Source: Echiichthys vipera
Lineage: Eukaryota > Chordata > Actinopteri > Perciformes > Trachinidae
Reading direction: 5' to 3'
DNA length: 64,000 nt
NCBI GenBank assembly: GCA_963691815.1
Contig: OY829654.1
Span: forward strand, 4,898,240 to 4,962,239
Part shown: piece by piece, positions 23,418 through 35,279 of the stretch
Layout: each line of letters opens with the position of its first letter
How positions within the stretch are numbered: the first letter of the stretch is position 1
Made by a program: the position numbers and the translations under genes
The notes under the pieces: generated by a model
The model's input: only the letters and a program-made list of their open reading frames with translations
What the model was told of the DNA's origin: nothing
Databases searched by the model: none

Positions 23418-23774
23418 AAGGGTCTTCATGTAAAGTCTACTCAGCTCCAGTCCTTCTCTCCATCTCCCTTTTGTCCCAGTGTATGGGACTACTTTATGCA
23501 TGATTCACTGATATGGATGAATATGAAAATATAAATCTCTTTTTTTAAAGCCTGCTGATCATCAGCGTCTGTATAAGAAACCACAGGTTCATTTGTGTTG
23601 TAGTGGAGCACAGATGGATGTGGAGGCAGAAATATGTTTGACATACATTATTTCTTCCATCATTTCAATCATTTCCTTTTTGACGTGAATCTGAAATGTG
23701 AAGAATGTGAAGTCTGGAAATACATCTGCTCAATTTTTAATAATTTAGGGTATTTTATTGGGGGGATAATTCAT

Positions 23775-23838
<64 letters not shown>

Positions 23839-24690
23839 ATATGGCAGTGAATAAATGTGTCTGCTTATTGTTGCACCAAAAATTGTGGTTGATGACGATG
23901 TTTTTACCGTACACAACGTTTATGCAAGTATTAAAGTTCCTGGAAAGTAAACTGATAACTGCATTGATGAGGAATGTGGTATTGAAATGAGAAAAATATG
24001 GATCCAATAAAATTTAATTAAAAAATGAGTTATGCTTTCTCTGCATCTGTGATTTCCTTAGAAAGAACTGATGAAAGACATCTTGAACTTTACTAGTTTT
24101 TGTGTTGTGGGATCAAAAAAGTATGGGAAAACCCAGCTCGTGGTGGATTATGACTCAACACGAGGTTAGCATTCACACAACTAGAAAAGTGGCAAAAGAC
24201 TTCCATTGTAATGAATTCCAGTTGTCACATCCCTTCCCCTTTTTTTAGTCACAGTTGCACCTCCCCAGGTCCTCTTCATTGTTCTGGAATTTCTCACCTG
24301 AACATGAGAGCATAAGATAAAGCTGACCCCTTCTGTTTACGTTCGCTCCGGCCCAAAACAAGCGCGGCTGACCAGTTTGACGAAGCTCTAACTGAACACA
24401 TCCGTGTGCATCAACACATTTGTGACAATTCACCTTTTTATCTGAAACCAGACTATTTTCATTCATGTACAAATGAATACGGAGAGTAAGGGAAATCCAA
24501 AAGTACATCCCATTGTTAAGATCTGATCCGATCTGATAGCCCAATTGGAATCAGATTACTTCTGACTCCCACATCCAACCGCTCCCCCCTGCCCTGCAGT
24601 AATCCCTCTCAGTCACTCCCATCACCTGACCTTCCCCTGCCCACCTGCTCATCTGTTTCCACTCCCCCTCATCAGCTCTGAGGTAGGCTA
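23418..24690. other. Intergenic with (TC)n microsatellite
   Basis: (TC)n at 23778-23838. An AATAAA at 24006-24011 could be a plus-strand poly(A) signal, but no exon could be tied to it. Confidence 0.5.
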
Positions 24691-24693
24691 CTT

Positions 24694-25352
24694 TGACTAC
24701 AGTCACACTGCAGGTCTTAATGCACAATTTCGATTTATTGCTCATTACATTCATTCGGTTGTTCACATTAATCTTTAAATGTGGCCTGTCTGTGTGAACA
24801 GCTCACGCTCCTGAAGTGACCCGTATGCGCAGTCGATCATTGATGACATCACACCACAACAGTGTTTACGGAAGAGAACATGGCAACAGTATTGTAGAAC
24901 AGTGTGGCAGCAGCCAAAAAATTTGTGAGCGGGTGGTAAAGGGAAGGAGGAGAGACGAGAATTCAGAAAACCTCCCTCTCCCTCCACTGTCCGCCTGCTT
25001 CACTGCTGTCCTCCATGTTTGTTTGGATTCTGTTCCTGGCTCCCTCTTGTAGCACACTTTTTTTCCCAATCAACTTTATTTATCATTAATTTACAAAACA
25101 GTGCAGCGTGGGTCAGAATGAGGTCAAAGTGACATTAAATGTGACCTGGCTGTTCAGATTGCGGTCGCATTCTAAAGAAACCTGATACGTATCTGATTCA
25201 GTAGCACATTTAAAAGTGAACTGATTCTGATTCAAAAATGTCAGATTCAATGTGACCTGTTCTGTTCACACTGTCAAAAGCAAATCAGATATGGGTCACC
25301 TATGAGAGGGAAAATCAGATTTAGCGCATTTGGAACTGCAGTGTGAATGGAG
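24694..25352. mobile_element. Possible non-autonomous DNA transposon
   Basis: The left end region (TACAGTCACACTGCAGGTC near 24697) and the right end region (GAACTGCAGTGTGAATGGAG near 25335) are imperfect inverted copies, both followed inward by GATTT-rich sequence. No target duplication was confirmed. Confidence 0.4.
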
Positions 25353-25627
25353 CCATGTTGTGACCTCAAAACTACTCCGTTGAACTCTTCTGACTCAGCA
25401 AACTCACCATGCAAAACGCATTTCCACCCTCAAAGAAGGCAGTTTGAGGATGAAAGTGCACCATTTGGGACACATCATCTGTCTGTACTGAGCTAAGCTT
25501 CTTGGCTGTTGTGATTAAAACAATAGTATCTGAAATCTTGTTTTACTTCATTAAAATGGCAGTATTTAGGGGATGCCCTCTGACCTTCTTGGTCTATGGA
25601 GTCTTTCTTCTTCATCTTCTGACAGCG

Positions 25628-25951
25628 GGAAGTGTTGGTTCCACCTGGAGCAGATCTATGTATCCAGGACGTGTGTGTTCTGTGTGTATTAGCTCAATGG
25701 AACCTGAATTCAGGAAGTGCCCTCTTCTTCTGATGTATGGACTCATTCAGAGTCACCTCTGACGCCAGGAAGTGCTCCTCTACTTTAAATGGATCTTTGG
25801 AGTCTCAGTTATTGACCATCTCAAACAGGAAGTGCCTACTCCTCCTTGATCTGTAGCTGTTCATTCTGACCCTCGGCTCCAGGAAGTGGGCTTTCTACTT
25901 CTACACTAGGTCTTCGGAGTCCCTGCTCGTTATGACCTCAGACGGGAAGTG
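25628..25951 (+). repeat. Decayed repeat with six GGAAGTG boxes
   Basis: GGAAGTG occurs at 25628, 25713, 25768, 25828, 25883 and 25945, each preceded by a GAC/CTC-rich stretch and mostly followed by a C/T-rich one. Spacing is 55-85 bp. GGAAGT is also the ETS-factor core. Confidence 0.7.
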
Positions 25952-26849
25952 TCCTCTCTGTTGGATGGATGGAGTTATTCTAACTTCCTTCAGAAAGCAG
26001 GCCAAGTATTGTGTGGAGTTGGCTCCATCTTTCTCTCTGATGGTAAATGAGTCTGCTGAAACTTTGTCAGAAAGAGGCTGTTATCAGCACGTTAGATGTG
26101 AGTCATTTCTACTGTATACAGATTTGGTAATTGCTCACATAAATGTGACTAACTGGATATGAAGAGATCTATTGGGAAGTTTGATATCTGGTTTATGAAA
26201 AATGTTGTAATAATAGGTACAGAATTAAAGCTTCAATCAGAAAGTCAAACTTCAGGACAAAATGCGGGCCGCAAGGAGACAAGTGTACCGTCTTCAGGAA
26301 TTACTGGAACAGTAATCAAAGTACTATCAGCTCTCCTCTGCCGACAGGATGTGATGATTGGAAAAGTGAAGAATGAGGCTTCGGCTGATTGTTGGGAATG
26401 AATTACTGTTTTTATCAATAGAACTAGATTTTTATAACCATTTTAATGTGCTTTTCATGTTGTGTTGATATTTCAAGTTTAATTGCGTTGATTGTTGATG
26501 TGAGTTTGTATTTTTGATTATTTGCATGAAACATAGCCCTGTTATGACTGTGTCATCCATCCAGTGGGAAACACTCCTGGACTGTGCGCTACATTTTAGC
26601 AGAAGCGGGGCTGTTAACCAGATGTACATTTGCCAATCGATCACTTAGTTCTCAAGTCCCGTGTGAAATAAAACATATTATTTGCAAACACTTCCAATAA
26701 AATATTAACCTCACCTTTTATTCAAGTCTACTTTTAAAAGTGACACCTTCTTCGTCTCGTTCAAAAACAGACTTTGAGAAGCGACACAAAAGTGAAATTT
26801 ATACTTTGTCAGAAGTGTTTTCAATTAATAATTTTCAGTCATAAAAGAC

Positions 26850-27707
26850 TTAAAGGAGCAGCGTGCAGGATTTAGGGAGATCTACAGGAAGAACAGTAAC
26901 ATATTCATATAAAGTAATATTAGTATAAAGAGTTTGGAACCAAGCCAACCAACTCTGAGATGAGTCATGACCATGGAAGATGGAAGAAAGGGCAAAGATA
27001 CAAGACTGTTCATAACGGTCGTATAGTTCAGTGGTAGAAGCTCACGAGCCGTTCGTGAGTGCGCCAAGCCTTTCCATGGTAACAGCGAGCTCCATCAGAG
27101 AGATGGCTGTTATGTGTAGGATTGCGGATTGTGTAGAGCTTCTCCATGAAAGCATGAATGAAACAACATTAATATAAGTCTTGTGTAGATTGTAATCCCA
27201 GATATGCGCAAGTCCTGCGAGATGGTTAAGGTTAGTACAGGGGGTCAGGGATCTAGGGTTACCATGGAGACACAACCATTAATATCAGGCGGACTTGTGG
27301 CTTCTACATGAGCATAAACCATTGTTTCAAGCTAATCAAAATCCTAATGCAGAATATGAACGGGATCTTTACTTCCGAAGCCAAACTGTTGAGCTCTACA
27401 ATCACCTGGTACTAAAAAATATGTTTTCCTTACCTTAGAATGTTTTCTATGGAGATATGAAGGGCCCCTTCATATCTCCATAGAAAACAGGCTCTCTTCC
27501 ACAGATTCTGTCATGTTGCACCGCCAGGTTTCAACAGTAGCCCAGAATGGACCAACCAGACACTGGCTTTTGTATTGTTATATTACCTGAAGGCCACTGT
27601 AGATCCTACTGCATGCTTGGAAAGGGAGGGGTAAGTATTCTGTTGGTTTCAAGCTGCAATCTTACCATTAGATGCCACAAAATCCTTCACACTGGTTCTT
27701 TTTAAAG
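26850..27707. mobile_element. MITE with TTAAAGGA..GTGTGYAGGATTT ends
   Basis: Left TTAAAGGAGCAGCGTGCAGG and, inverted at the right, AACCAGTGTGAAGGATTT. The family is common in fish (AGAATGGACCAACCAGACAC block internally). No coding capacity. It contains the 47-nt palindrome at 27442-27488. Confidence 0.6.
27442..27488. repeat. Perfect 47-nt palindrome
   Basis: 23 bp (27442-27464) are perfectly inverted at 27466-27488, with one central C. Cruciform-capable. Confidence 0.95.
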
Positions 27708-28698
27708 GAAAACGATTAACATGTTGGCAAACTTCTTCACCTCAGTTCAAGAGAAGCACAAAGCTGCTAAGTTTGGGACTAACCGGTCTTCACGTGTAGT
27801 AACGCCCTTTCAAAGTTCTATTTCCAGGTCCAAGCTAATCCAAGCCTTGTATTTCTATAATGTCGCAGCACTGTGTTTACCGTTGTTTGAACAGAAAAAG
27901 GATAGAAAGTGTCTCGCTGAAGAGAGAAGTGATCGTAAAAGGGCCGTTGTTGTTTGTTCAGTTCAACGGCTGGGAATAGTATTTTGAAAGGGTGTTACAT
28001 CAGACAAATGGCTGGATATGGACTACAAGTACAATGAATGTGTTTGGATGCCTAACTCTTATATTCTGGGTGCAAAGGTCCAATCAAATCTTGTTCACAG
28101 CAAAGAGACATCTTTTTGCCTTCAAAACTAACCAAGGGTAGTTTATTTTCTTTGGAAAATGCCAGATATTTACCACATTTTGTCCATTTCCCAGAATGCC
28201 AATAAGAATGTTGCAGTGCATTCTGGTCGATTAAAGAGTGCAGAGTTGGTTTTCTGGCCTTTCCCACGACTGATTCCTCCCACTTTGACACACATCTGCT
28301 ATGACTTAATGATTTAACTGCTGAAACATTTTCTCTTATCAAATACAACTTGTTCACAATTGTTAACTGTTAACTGTTAAGTACTTTTGAAACATTCCTT
28401 TATAAGAGTGTTTGTACACCTGGAGTTATTGGTGTAATTATATTGCAGAGGGTTGAGTTTATGCTGTAATAGAATCATTTGTGTGAGCTCACAGTGTAAA
28501 TAAATATTGACTTTCATACACTTCAATTGTCTGTTTTGTAATGGCCATTAGAAAACTTTAGGTGACGATTTCCTCCTTAGCTTTGTAAAATGAAAATGAC
28601 TTCCCTGTGATTAAGCATTAATCAAACACATCTGTGACGTGTTCTTACCTTTACAGTATATATCTGATGACGTCAACATTTCACCTCCTCAGTGTGCT

Positions 28699-28770
<72 letters not shown>

Positions 28771-29569
28771 AATATGCATGTATGTGGTTTGTTTGTTTCC
28801 CAGCCGGGTGCCAACATTCCTGCCTGGCGTCCACACCAGGAGACAGGAAGTCAGGAACAAGGTAATTAAGAAGTCATCATCCTGTGAAGGAGAATGAGGC
28901 CTTCGGTCCTGTGTGGCACAGGCTGGGCACGCGTCCAGTCATTCTCTGCCCTGCGGGAACGCCAACGCGTGGTGAGCCGGAGAAGAAGAGTCGGGCAGAG
29001 ACAAGAGACACCAGTGAGGAATTTACAATTAATTCAACCCATGACTAACAGCTACTGATGTCAATAACAGATGTTAGTATTCATACTTAATATTCAATAT
29101 AGGGCCTGACCGATATAGAATTTGTAAGACCAATACCCATGTTAGAGGAGGAACTTCACTGTTTACCGATATGGTGGCCAATATAAAAAAATATATTTGC
29201 TTGAATGAAACTAGATATTTCTATGTGGATTCTGCACTGATATGACTCTGCAAAGGTACTTAAAAGGCTGCTTTCCTAAACAAATGACTTGTTAACTCAC
29301 GTATTTAACATTATTCTACATTATACTGTATATACAATGTATCACATTGTCAACCAATTCTAAATAAATAGAGAAAACGAAGAATAACTGATCTGAGTCA
29401 CCAGTCAGACAGTTTGTGGCTAAATTCTATTCTATTATATTCTTGTCCTACACATATAAATGATGGTGTAATGTTTAGAGTTAATTTAATCGTGTTTAAC
29501 TAAAGTCTAACTTCTTATCTTTGTACCCAAATATTGTTTTAACGGCCTAATTTATCTTTATGTTTACAA
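27708..29569. other. Intergenic with (TG)n microsatellite
   Basis: (TG)n at 28703-28767. An AATAAA at 28499-28504 has no associated exon. A GGGCCTGACCGATATAGAAT stretch at 29102 looks like a transposon terminus without an identified partner. Confidence 0.5.
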
Positions 29570-29761
29570 CATAGACTATATAATAAATGGACGTAGCCTC
29601 TCCGTCGGGGCCCATTCTCTCCTTTGATCCAATCATATTCGCTTCTGAGAGCTGCCATCTTGTCAGACTTTGACTCTTCCTCATTTCCTCTTACCAAAAA
29701 AGGGCATTGAGAAACGTCCGTCTGTCTGACATTTACAGAATTAGCCACTTTAGCTCACATT

Positions 29762-30533
29762 GGCCCTAATTTATCAAACGAACGTACGGCAGAAAAACGT
29801 GTGTACGACTATTTCCCGACAAACTTCGGCATTTATCAATTTGGACGTTAGCGGGAGCTACGATCAAATCTCACGTCAGGTCTGAGATCGTATACGCACA
29901 TATCAGCCTGTGGATTTGGGTGCAGCACAGCAAAATCTGTCTGAAAATAATGAACAAACCTCAGCTGTCATTAAGCATAAGCAGTCACATATTAAGAACA
30001 GATCAAAAGGGATTCTGAAAACGAATTTAAAAAAAAAATTGTGGTTGGAGCAATTGATTGTACTCATGCGCGTCTGAAGGCACCATCCATGAATTATTAC
30101 GCATTCATCAATCGCCAAAACTACCACTCAATAAATGTACAGGTGATTTGTGATGCCAAGCTATTGCTTTTAAACGTGGTGGCCAGGGGACACACACGAT
30201 TCTTTTATATTTCAAAACAGCTCAGCTCCAGCCCCACGCGACCCCAACAGGGACAAGCTGTTGAAGATGAATATATGAATGAATGTGTTGGCGCGCGGCT
30301 GCAGCAAGGCGCACTGCAGAGCCAAAGCCATCTCCACGGTTAGTGGCTACCCTCGATAAATTGCATTAAATCAAACAAACAACAAATATTTAAGGGCGTA
30401 ACATGTTAATGATGATCGAATTCAGCCGCCGCATTTATCAAGGCCCGCTCATTCGTACGCTGAGATTGGTCAGATACGAATGTTTCATAAATCACACGTG
30501 GGTCCTGTTTATCAAGATTGATAAATGAGGGCC
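29762..30533 (+). mobile_element. PIF/Harbinger element, internally deleted
   Basis: The ends GGCCCTAATTTATCAA and TTGATAAATGAGGGCC are inverted copies (15 of 16). ATT occurs on both sides (29759-29761 and 30534-30536), a 3-bp duplication as Harbinger elements make. It holds a HARBI1-like fragment. Inserted in repeat A copy 2. Confidence 0.8.
30041..30343 (+). pseudogene. HARBI1-like transposase fragment
   Basis: The readable part is VGAIDCTHARLKAP followed by YAFINRQNYHSINVQVICDA, the block around the first catalytic Asp of the Harbinger DDE transposase (usual form GAIDGTH...NRKGFHSINVQ). It degenerates after about residue 65. The remaining catalytic residues are absent, so it is a non-functional remnant in a 772-bp element. 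Confidence 0.82.
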
Positions 30534-30702
30534 ATTAACTCCACTGCCTGGAAGCTAGGATAACAGAACATGTGACTAGATAAACAAGAGTGGGAGTCCC
30601 GTGTCTATAGCGGAGATTACACCTGCTCCGGGAGTGAAGTGCAGGCAGCGTTTATGATCTATGATTTAAACTGATATTCAACACAGTACCATGCTCATAG
30701 AC

Positions 30703-30822
30703 CAGGGATGTCAAACTGATCCAGTAAAGGGCCGCTGTGGCTGGACCAGGTGTGTTCTTGCTTGGTTGGAATGAAAACCTGCAGCCACAGCGGCCCTTTA
30801 CTGGATCAGTTTAACACATGTG
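30703..30822. mobile_element. hAT-like MITE, 120 bp
   Basis: Starts CAGGGATGTCAAAC. A perfect 31-bp inverted repeat (30713-30743 with 30782-30812) surrounds a 38-bp loop. Flanks TCATAGAC (30695-30702) and CCATAGAC (30823-30830) give an 8-bp duplication with one mismatch. Confidence 0.75.
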
Positions 30823-31095
30823 CCATAGACTGTTAAACACCGACTCTCACGGCCTGAATCTTCCCGCTGCTCCAGATTAGCATCTAGTGTATGTGTCATA
30901 GAAAGCAGGCTTTATTGCAAGTCATGGTGCAAGTGCGGCTAACTAATTAGCATAACAAAGCTAACATTAACATGGTGTGTTCCTAAACCATCTGTTTGTA
31001 CAGTTGATTGAAGAGCAAACCATCTTGTTACTTATGGAAACACCACCAGATGAAATGACCACAGTCCAGGTGGAGATGACGGAGTTAGAATGAAA

Positions 31096-32459
31096 ATCTT
31101 CCTTTAAGACTTTCCTTTAATCTTTGCTATCATGTGATGTATTCGAGAGTTTTACCTCTTTTTACCTCTTTTCTTTTCTTCTCTGTGGTGAAACTGCTAC
31201 CAGCTCACACATCCACTGGTTTAATCTTGAAAAGTGTGTTTTATTTTATTGGCTTATGATATGTTTTTTATTTAAATTTCCATCAAAATACATACATTTA
31301 TTTTCAGTGCACAGTCTTTAAATCTTAACACGATATTGTAAAACTTGAGTGCATTCAGGTCGACACGACAGGTTTCTGTCCGTCAAATGAATCTGTCAAG
31401 AGTCTAACTTTTGGATTGAATATTTCAGACGTTCTCTGCCTCTCAGTCCGTCTCTCTCTGTCCTTCTCACTCTCCATCCAATTTTTCTTCATTGTAAAAT
31501 GATTTGTCCTTTTGAATGAATGAAGCCTTTTACAGTGTTTGCGTGAGTGTGTGCGATTTCCTCTTGGACAGGTCACAGCAGGACTGAAGTCTGCTGCTGA
31601 GCCGTGAGTGTGTGTCTCGCCTGATGTGTGTGTGTGTGTTCCAAGTGTTTTATGATGTGTGTGTGGGGTGTGTGGGAAGGCATTGGCAGTCCCACTCCCA
31701 CACACTTCCCTCTCACACCCCCTTCCCCTCATATATGGCTATGTAGTCTACTCTCTCTTTTTCTCTTATACACACACACATACACACACACAGACACACA
31801 CAGACACACAGCTCATGAAGTCATACGGCACATCTGCGTTTTTTGTTCTTATTTTCCTACATTTACTTTAAAGTTTCTCACTTTAAAAAGCTCTTTCAGT
31901 ATAATTTCCTGCGTTTTAATTTAAGCCTGTAAGGTCACGGAAACAAGCTCCAACTGTTGACTGAGGCCTCCTGGTTCACGTCCTTCACTGCTCTATATGA
32001 GCGTCACACTACTTCCTGCTTTAGCATTGGAAATTACATTGGACGTAAATCCAGTCCTGCAAATCGGTCCAGAATAGACGTTATTCCGAGGAGACTGATG
32101 AGAGGAAAAGGGCAACTGATGATGGAAAACGGTATTAAAATAAGCACAATTTGAACCTATCTTATAATTTTCTAAAAAAAATTAAAAACTGGCAACAAGT
32201 AAGTAAATGATGTCAACATTTGGTAGAAAAATTAAAGTATGAAAAGTTCCAAAGAATCATGTTTATGTTAAAGTTGTACCCCATTAGATTTGAGATCCCT
32301 TGTTTCTAGCGGCCTCAGTGGCGGTAAGATGTAACTGCAGGTGAGCCTGTTCTTTCAGAGCATCTTGTCACGTTCATGGTCACTATGTGTGTTGACAATT
32401 GTATTTATTTATTTTTTTGCTCTTTTGTAAACTTTATTGAATCACATTCACCTCTCTAT
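31096..32459. other. Intergenic, simple-sequence rich
   Basis: Short TG and CA stretches (31624-31668 and 31771-31806). No exon or mobile element recognised. Confidence 0.5.
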
Positions 32460-32700
32460 TTCCATTTATGTTACCCTCTCTTCTGCCCTTACTACAAGCC
32501 TGACTCAGAAGCTGAAATTTCCGCTTTCCAATACAAGTGAATGCAGCATAACCGCTAGTGACGATCTGGGCCGACAGACCAACCGCTGACCAACCGTCAG
32601 CAACTTATAGAGAGGGAATGTTTCCACAGACACGGATATTGGAATACTAATAAAGGCAACAGGAGCTTTCATTTGTGGGTCACATGATCAATCCCCATTG
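32460..32700 (-). repeat. Repeat family E, copy 1
   Basis: The inverted sequence matches 33960-34140 and 50690-50870, for example the blocks GGAGACATTCCCTC, TTGGTCTGTCG and GTCAGGCTTGTAGTAAGGGC. Confidence 0.7.
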
Positions 32701-32842
32701 TTTTAACTAAGATAGAAACTTAAAAAGCAATTAAACAGATTCAAATCTTACGGAGTAAAATTTGGTAAACTTACTATATTATTTATTACCCTCCTTTTGT
32801 TTAGTTGTCCGTCTTGTGCTTGTGTCTTCATGTGTCATGTAT

Positions 32843-32874
<32 letters not shown>

Positions 32875-33719
32875 GCTCCTCCGGGATTGAAGACAGAAGA
32901 ATAGCAGCAGTTCTGCAGTGGTGTGAAACTGAGAAAGTGTTTGCTCCCTGCTTCTTCTTCCTGTCCCTGTGTCCTCCACACATCCACCCTCACTTCCTCT
33001 CAATAGGACTCATGGGAGTTTTAAATGTCTGTGCATCTGTCCGCCAGTCAGTCTGTCTCTGCTCTTTTTTGAACAGAGGATCAGCACTTTGGGATATACT
33101 CCTTTGTGCTTTCTTGCCCAGAGTTAAATGAGAATATCAATGTGGCTCTGTGTTATCGTCAGGCACATCACATTCTTACTCCTAACTCCTTGACATCACG
33201 TTTCTAACACTTTCGGTACGCCTGAATGTACAGCGTTAGGTTTAGCAGACAATAAGCTACTTGGTTGAGTTTAGGAAAAGATTTTGGTTTACGTAACTTA
33301 CGTATGTAACATTAATGAAGTATATTAAGTATGTAATATTAGTTAAAATACATCAATTTTGACTTTTGGTTTCACATGGGAAAGATCAGCAGCCACAAAC
33401 TCCGGTGTTTGTTTGACTCATCCATCCACCCACAACTCCTCCCTATGAGGACAACTACTGGCCAAAATAAGTGTTTGTTATGTAACTTCAGTTAACTAAG
33501 TCAACTAGGGGCAGTCTTAGAGGCATGTGCAAAACTGACGCTACGGTAGAACTCTGATTCTCATCCCGAACCTGAGTGGGCTGTAATTTCTCAAAATGTG
33601 AGGAAGAAGTGGTTACCATTTAAGTTATGCTCCATAAGATTTCCATCTATGTAATTGCCTTTTAAGTTAATATCTATCACAAAGTGAGTGAAAGCACTTG
33701 TTGCCTTTTTGCTGAGTAT

Positions 33720-33960
33720 GAAGGGCCTATACATGCAATTAGGGAGAGATGTTAGAGCGAGGGGGCTGCCAGTGACCAGCGCCCCGAGCAGTTGGGGGTT
33801 CGGTGCCTTGCTCAACAGCACCTCGGCAGTGCCCAGGAGATGAACTGCCACCTCTCCAGCCACCAGTCCACGCTCCATACATGGTCCTCACGGGGACTTG
33901 AACCAGCGACCCTATGGTTCCCAGCCAAGTCACCTATGGACTGAGTTACTGCCGCCCCAT
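33720..33960 (-). mobile_element. tRNA-derived SINE
   Basis: On the minus strand the 5' end reads GGGGCGGCAGTAACTCAGTC, an A-box-like stretch, followed by a perfect B box GGTTCAAGTCC near 33894-33904. The body is rich in CACCTCTCCAGC-type sequence common in fish genomes. It is not a functional tRNA, since the acceptor stem does not close. Confidence 0.75.
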
Positions 33961-34148
33961 TCACATATCTGTGCGTCTGTGGAGACATTCCCTCTCTAGA
34001 TGTAAATAATCTGCCATGTTAGTAACTCTGCTGACAGACTTTGGTCTGTCGTCCCAGATGTCACAAACAGCAATGCTGCGTTCACTTGTAATCGGAAATT
34101 CCAAGTTGTAAGTCAGGCTTGTAGTAAGGGCAGAAGTGTAATAGGAAC

Positions 34149-34150
<2 letters not shown>

Positions 34151-34217
<67 letters not shown>
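34151..34217. repeat. (GT)n microsatellite
   Basis: About 33 units, inside repeat E copy 2. Confidence 0.97.
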
Positions 34218-34218
<1 letters not shown>

Positions 34219-34452
34219 ATTTAAGAGGGGAACATATAGGGGATGTGATGTGCTGGAAGCAGAGAGGTGAATGTGTTTCAGTAAGGTTTACAACAGATCA
34301 AGTTGATCAAGTCAACACACAGTGACTTTGAACGTGACAAGATGGAGGCTCTGATAGGAACAGGCTTGGTTGCTGTAATAACATCTTACTGCTTACTCAC
34401 TCTTACTACCCACTAAAAACAACGTATCTCAAATCTTACGTACACCTTTAAG

Positions 34453-34851
34453 TTAAAGTGGAATTCCAGTGTAAATCATCCAAGGGTCTTCTTAGGTAAA
34501 TTCCGTCATCAAATAAGCCATTTGGTAATCCACTTGAATGGACTTTACTATGAGAGGAGCTGTTACCAGTAGGTAAGTCTTTGAAACATTCTTTTAGTAA
34601 ATTAATGTGTAGGGACTCTTCTCATGCTACTGCAGAGGTTTGGTGTTGTTTTGAGCAGTATTAGTTGTTAAAAAATGCCTTCAACTTGCCGCCCCGAGCT
34701 AATCCTTGTTAGCCGTGACAGGCTGTTAGAGTCTCTCCAGAAAATCTACGTTAGTAGTTCATACACGAAAAGAATTGTCTCGATGGCTTATTTGATGAGT
34801 GTGTTTGCCTAAGAAGAGCCTGGGATGATTTTACACAGGAATTTCACTTAA
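34453..34851. mobile_element. MITE with TTAA ends and about 70-bp inverted repeats
   Basis: Left TTAAAGTGGAATTCCAGTGT and right (inverted) TTAAGTGAAATTCCTGTGTA continue in parallel for about 70 bp to CATCAAATAAGCCAT. A related single end lies at 47475-47560. Noncoding. Confidence 0.75.
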
Positions 34852-35279
34852 AGGAAACAAAACGTGAAAGGGTTAGGCATCAAAACGACTTGGTTAGGAT
34901 TACAAATAAGGTTGTGATCATAGACTGTAAAAATGACCGGACGGAGCGGCCGGGTCTGAAGAAGGAAACCAACGCGGAAGTGCCAGTGGCCGGCAGGGGG
35001 CGATATGTGGGTTGCAGAAGACATCCGGTTGCATTCAAGTCAATGGTGAAAATGATCAACTTCTAACTTGCTCAATGGCTACAGTAAGCCAGTTACAGAG
35101 GTTTGTATTCTCTCTATCGTTAGTTTGATGCCTTTAACAATACTCACTGGTGTTCATTTTTTCAAATTTGGTCCCAGTTTGAGTGAAATAGACGATAAAG
35201 CAGGGGATGCATTGGGGGCATGGCTTATTTGTGATTGACAGGTGTCTGAGATCTTGACTCTCAAACTAACGTTCCATCA

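Larger units (their letters stand above)
29570..31095 (-). repeat. Repeat family A, copy 2, with two insertions
   Basis: Inverted relative to copies 1 and 3. Its edge at 29570 begins CATAGACTATATAATAAATG. It is split by a Harbinger-type element (29762-30533) and a hAT-like MITE (30703-30822); removing both restores collinearity with the other copies. Confidence 0.75.
33600..34330 (+). repeat. Repeat family E, copy 2, split by a SINE
   Basis: Matches 50560-51010. A tRNA-derived SINE (33720-33960) interrupts it after GCTGAGTAT. The short TGTGAGTGTGTGG of copy 3 is here a (TG)33 tract (34151-34217). Confidence 0.75.

Noticed and set aside
24006..24011. AATAAA as a possible 3' end of a host gene
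   Set aside because: No coding exon upstream could be recognised; AT-rich sequence gives such signals by chance.
27721..27987. 88-codon plus-strand frame after the MITE
   Set aside because: No recognisable domain, codon pattern or splice context.
33894..33960. tRNA-like A and B boxes
   Set aside because: No closed cloverleaf or acceptor stem; part of a SINE. The same applies to 44840-44905.
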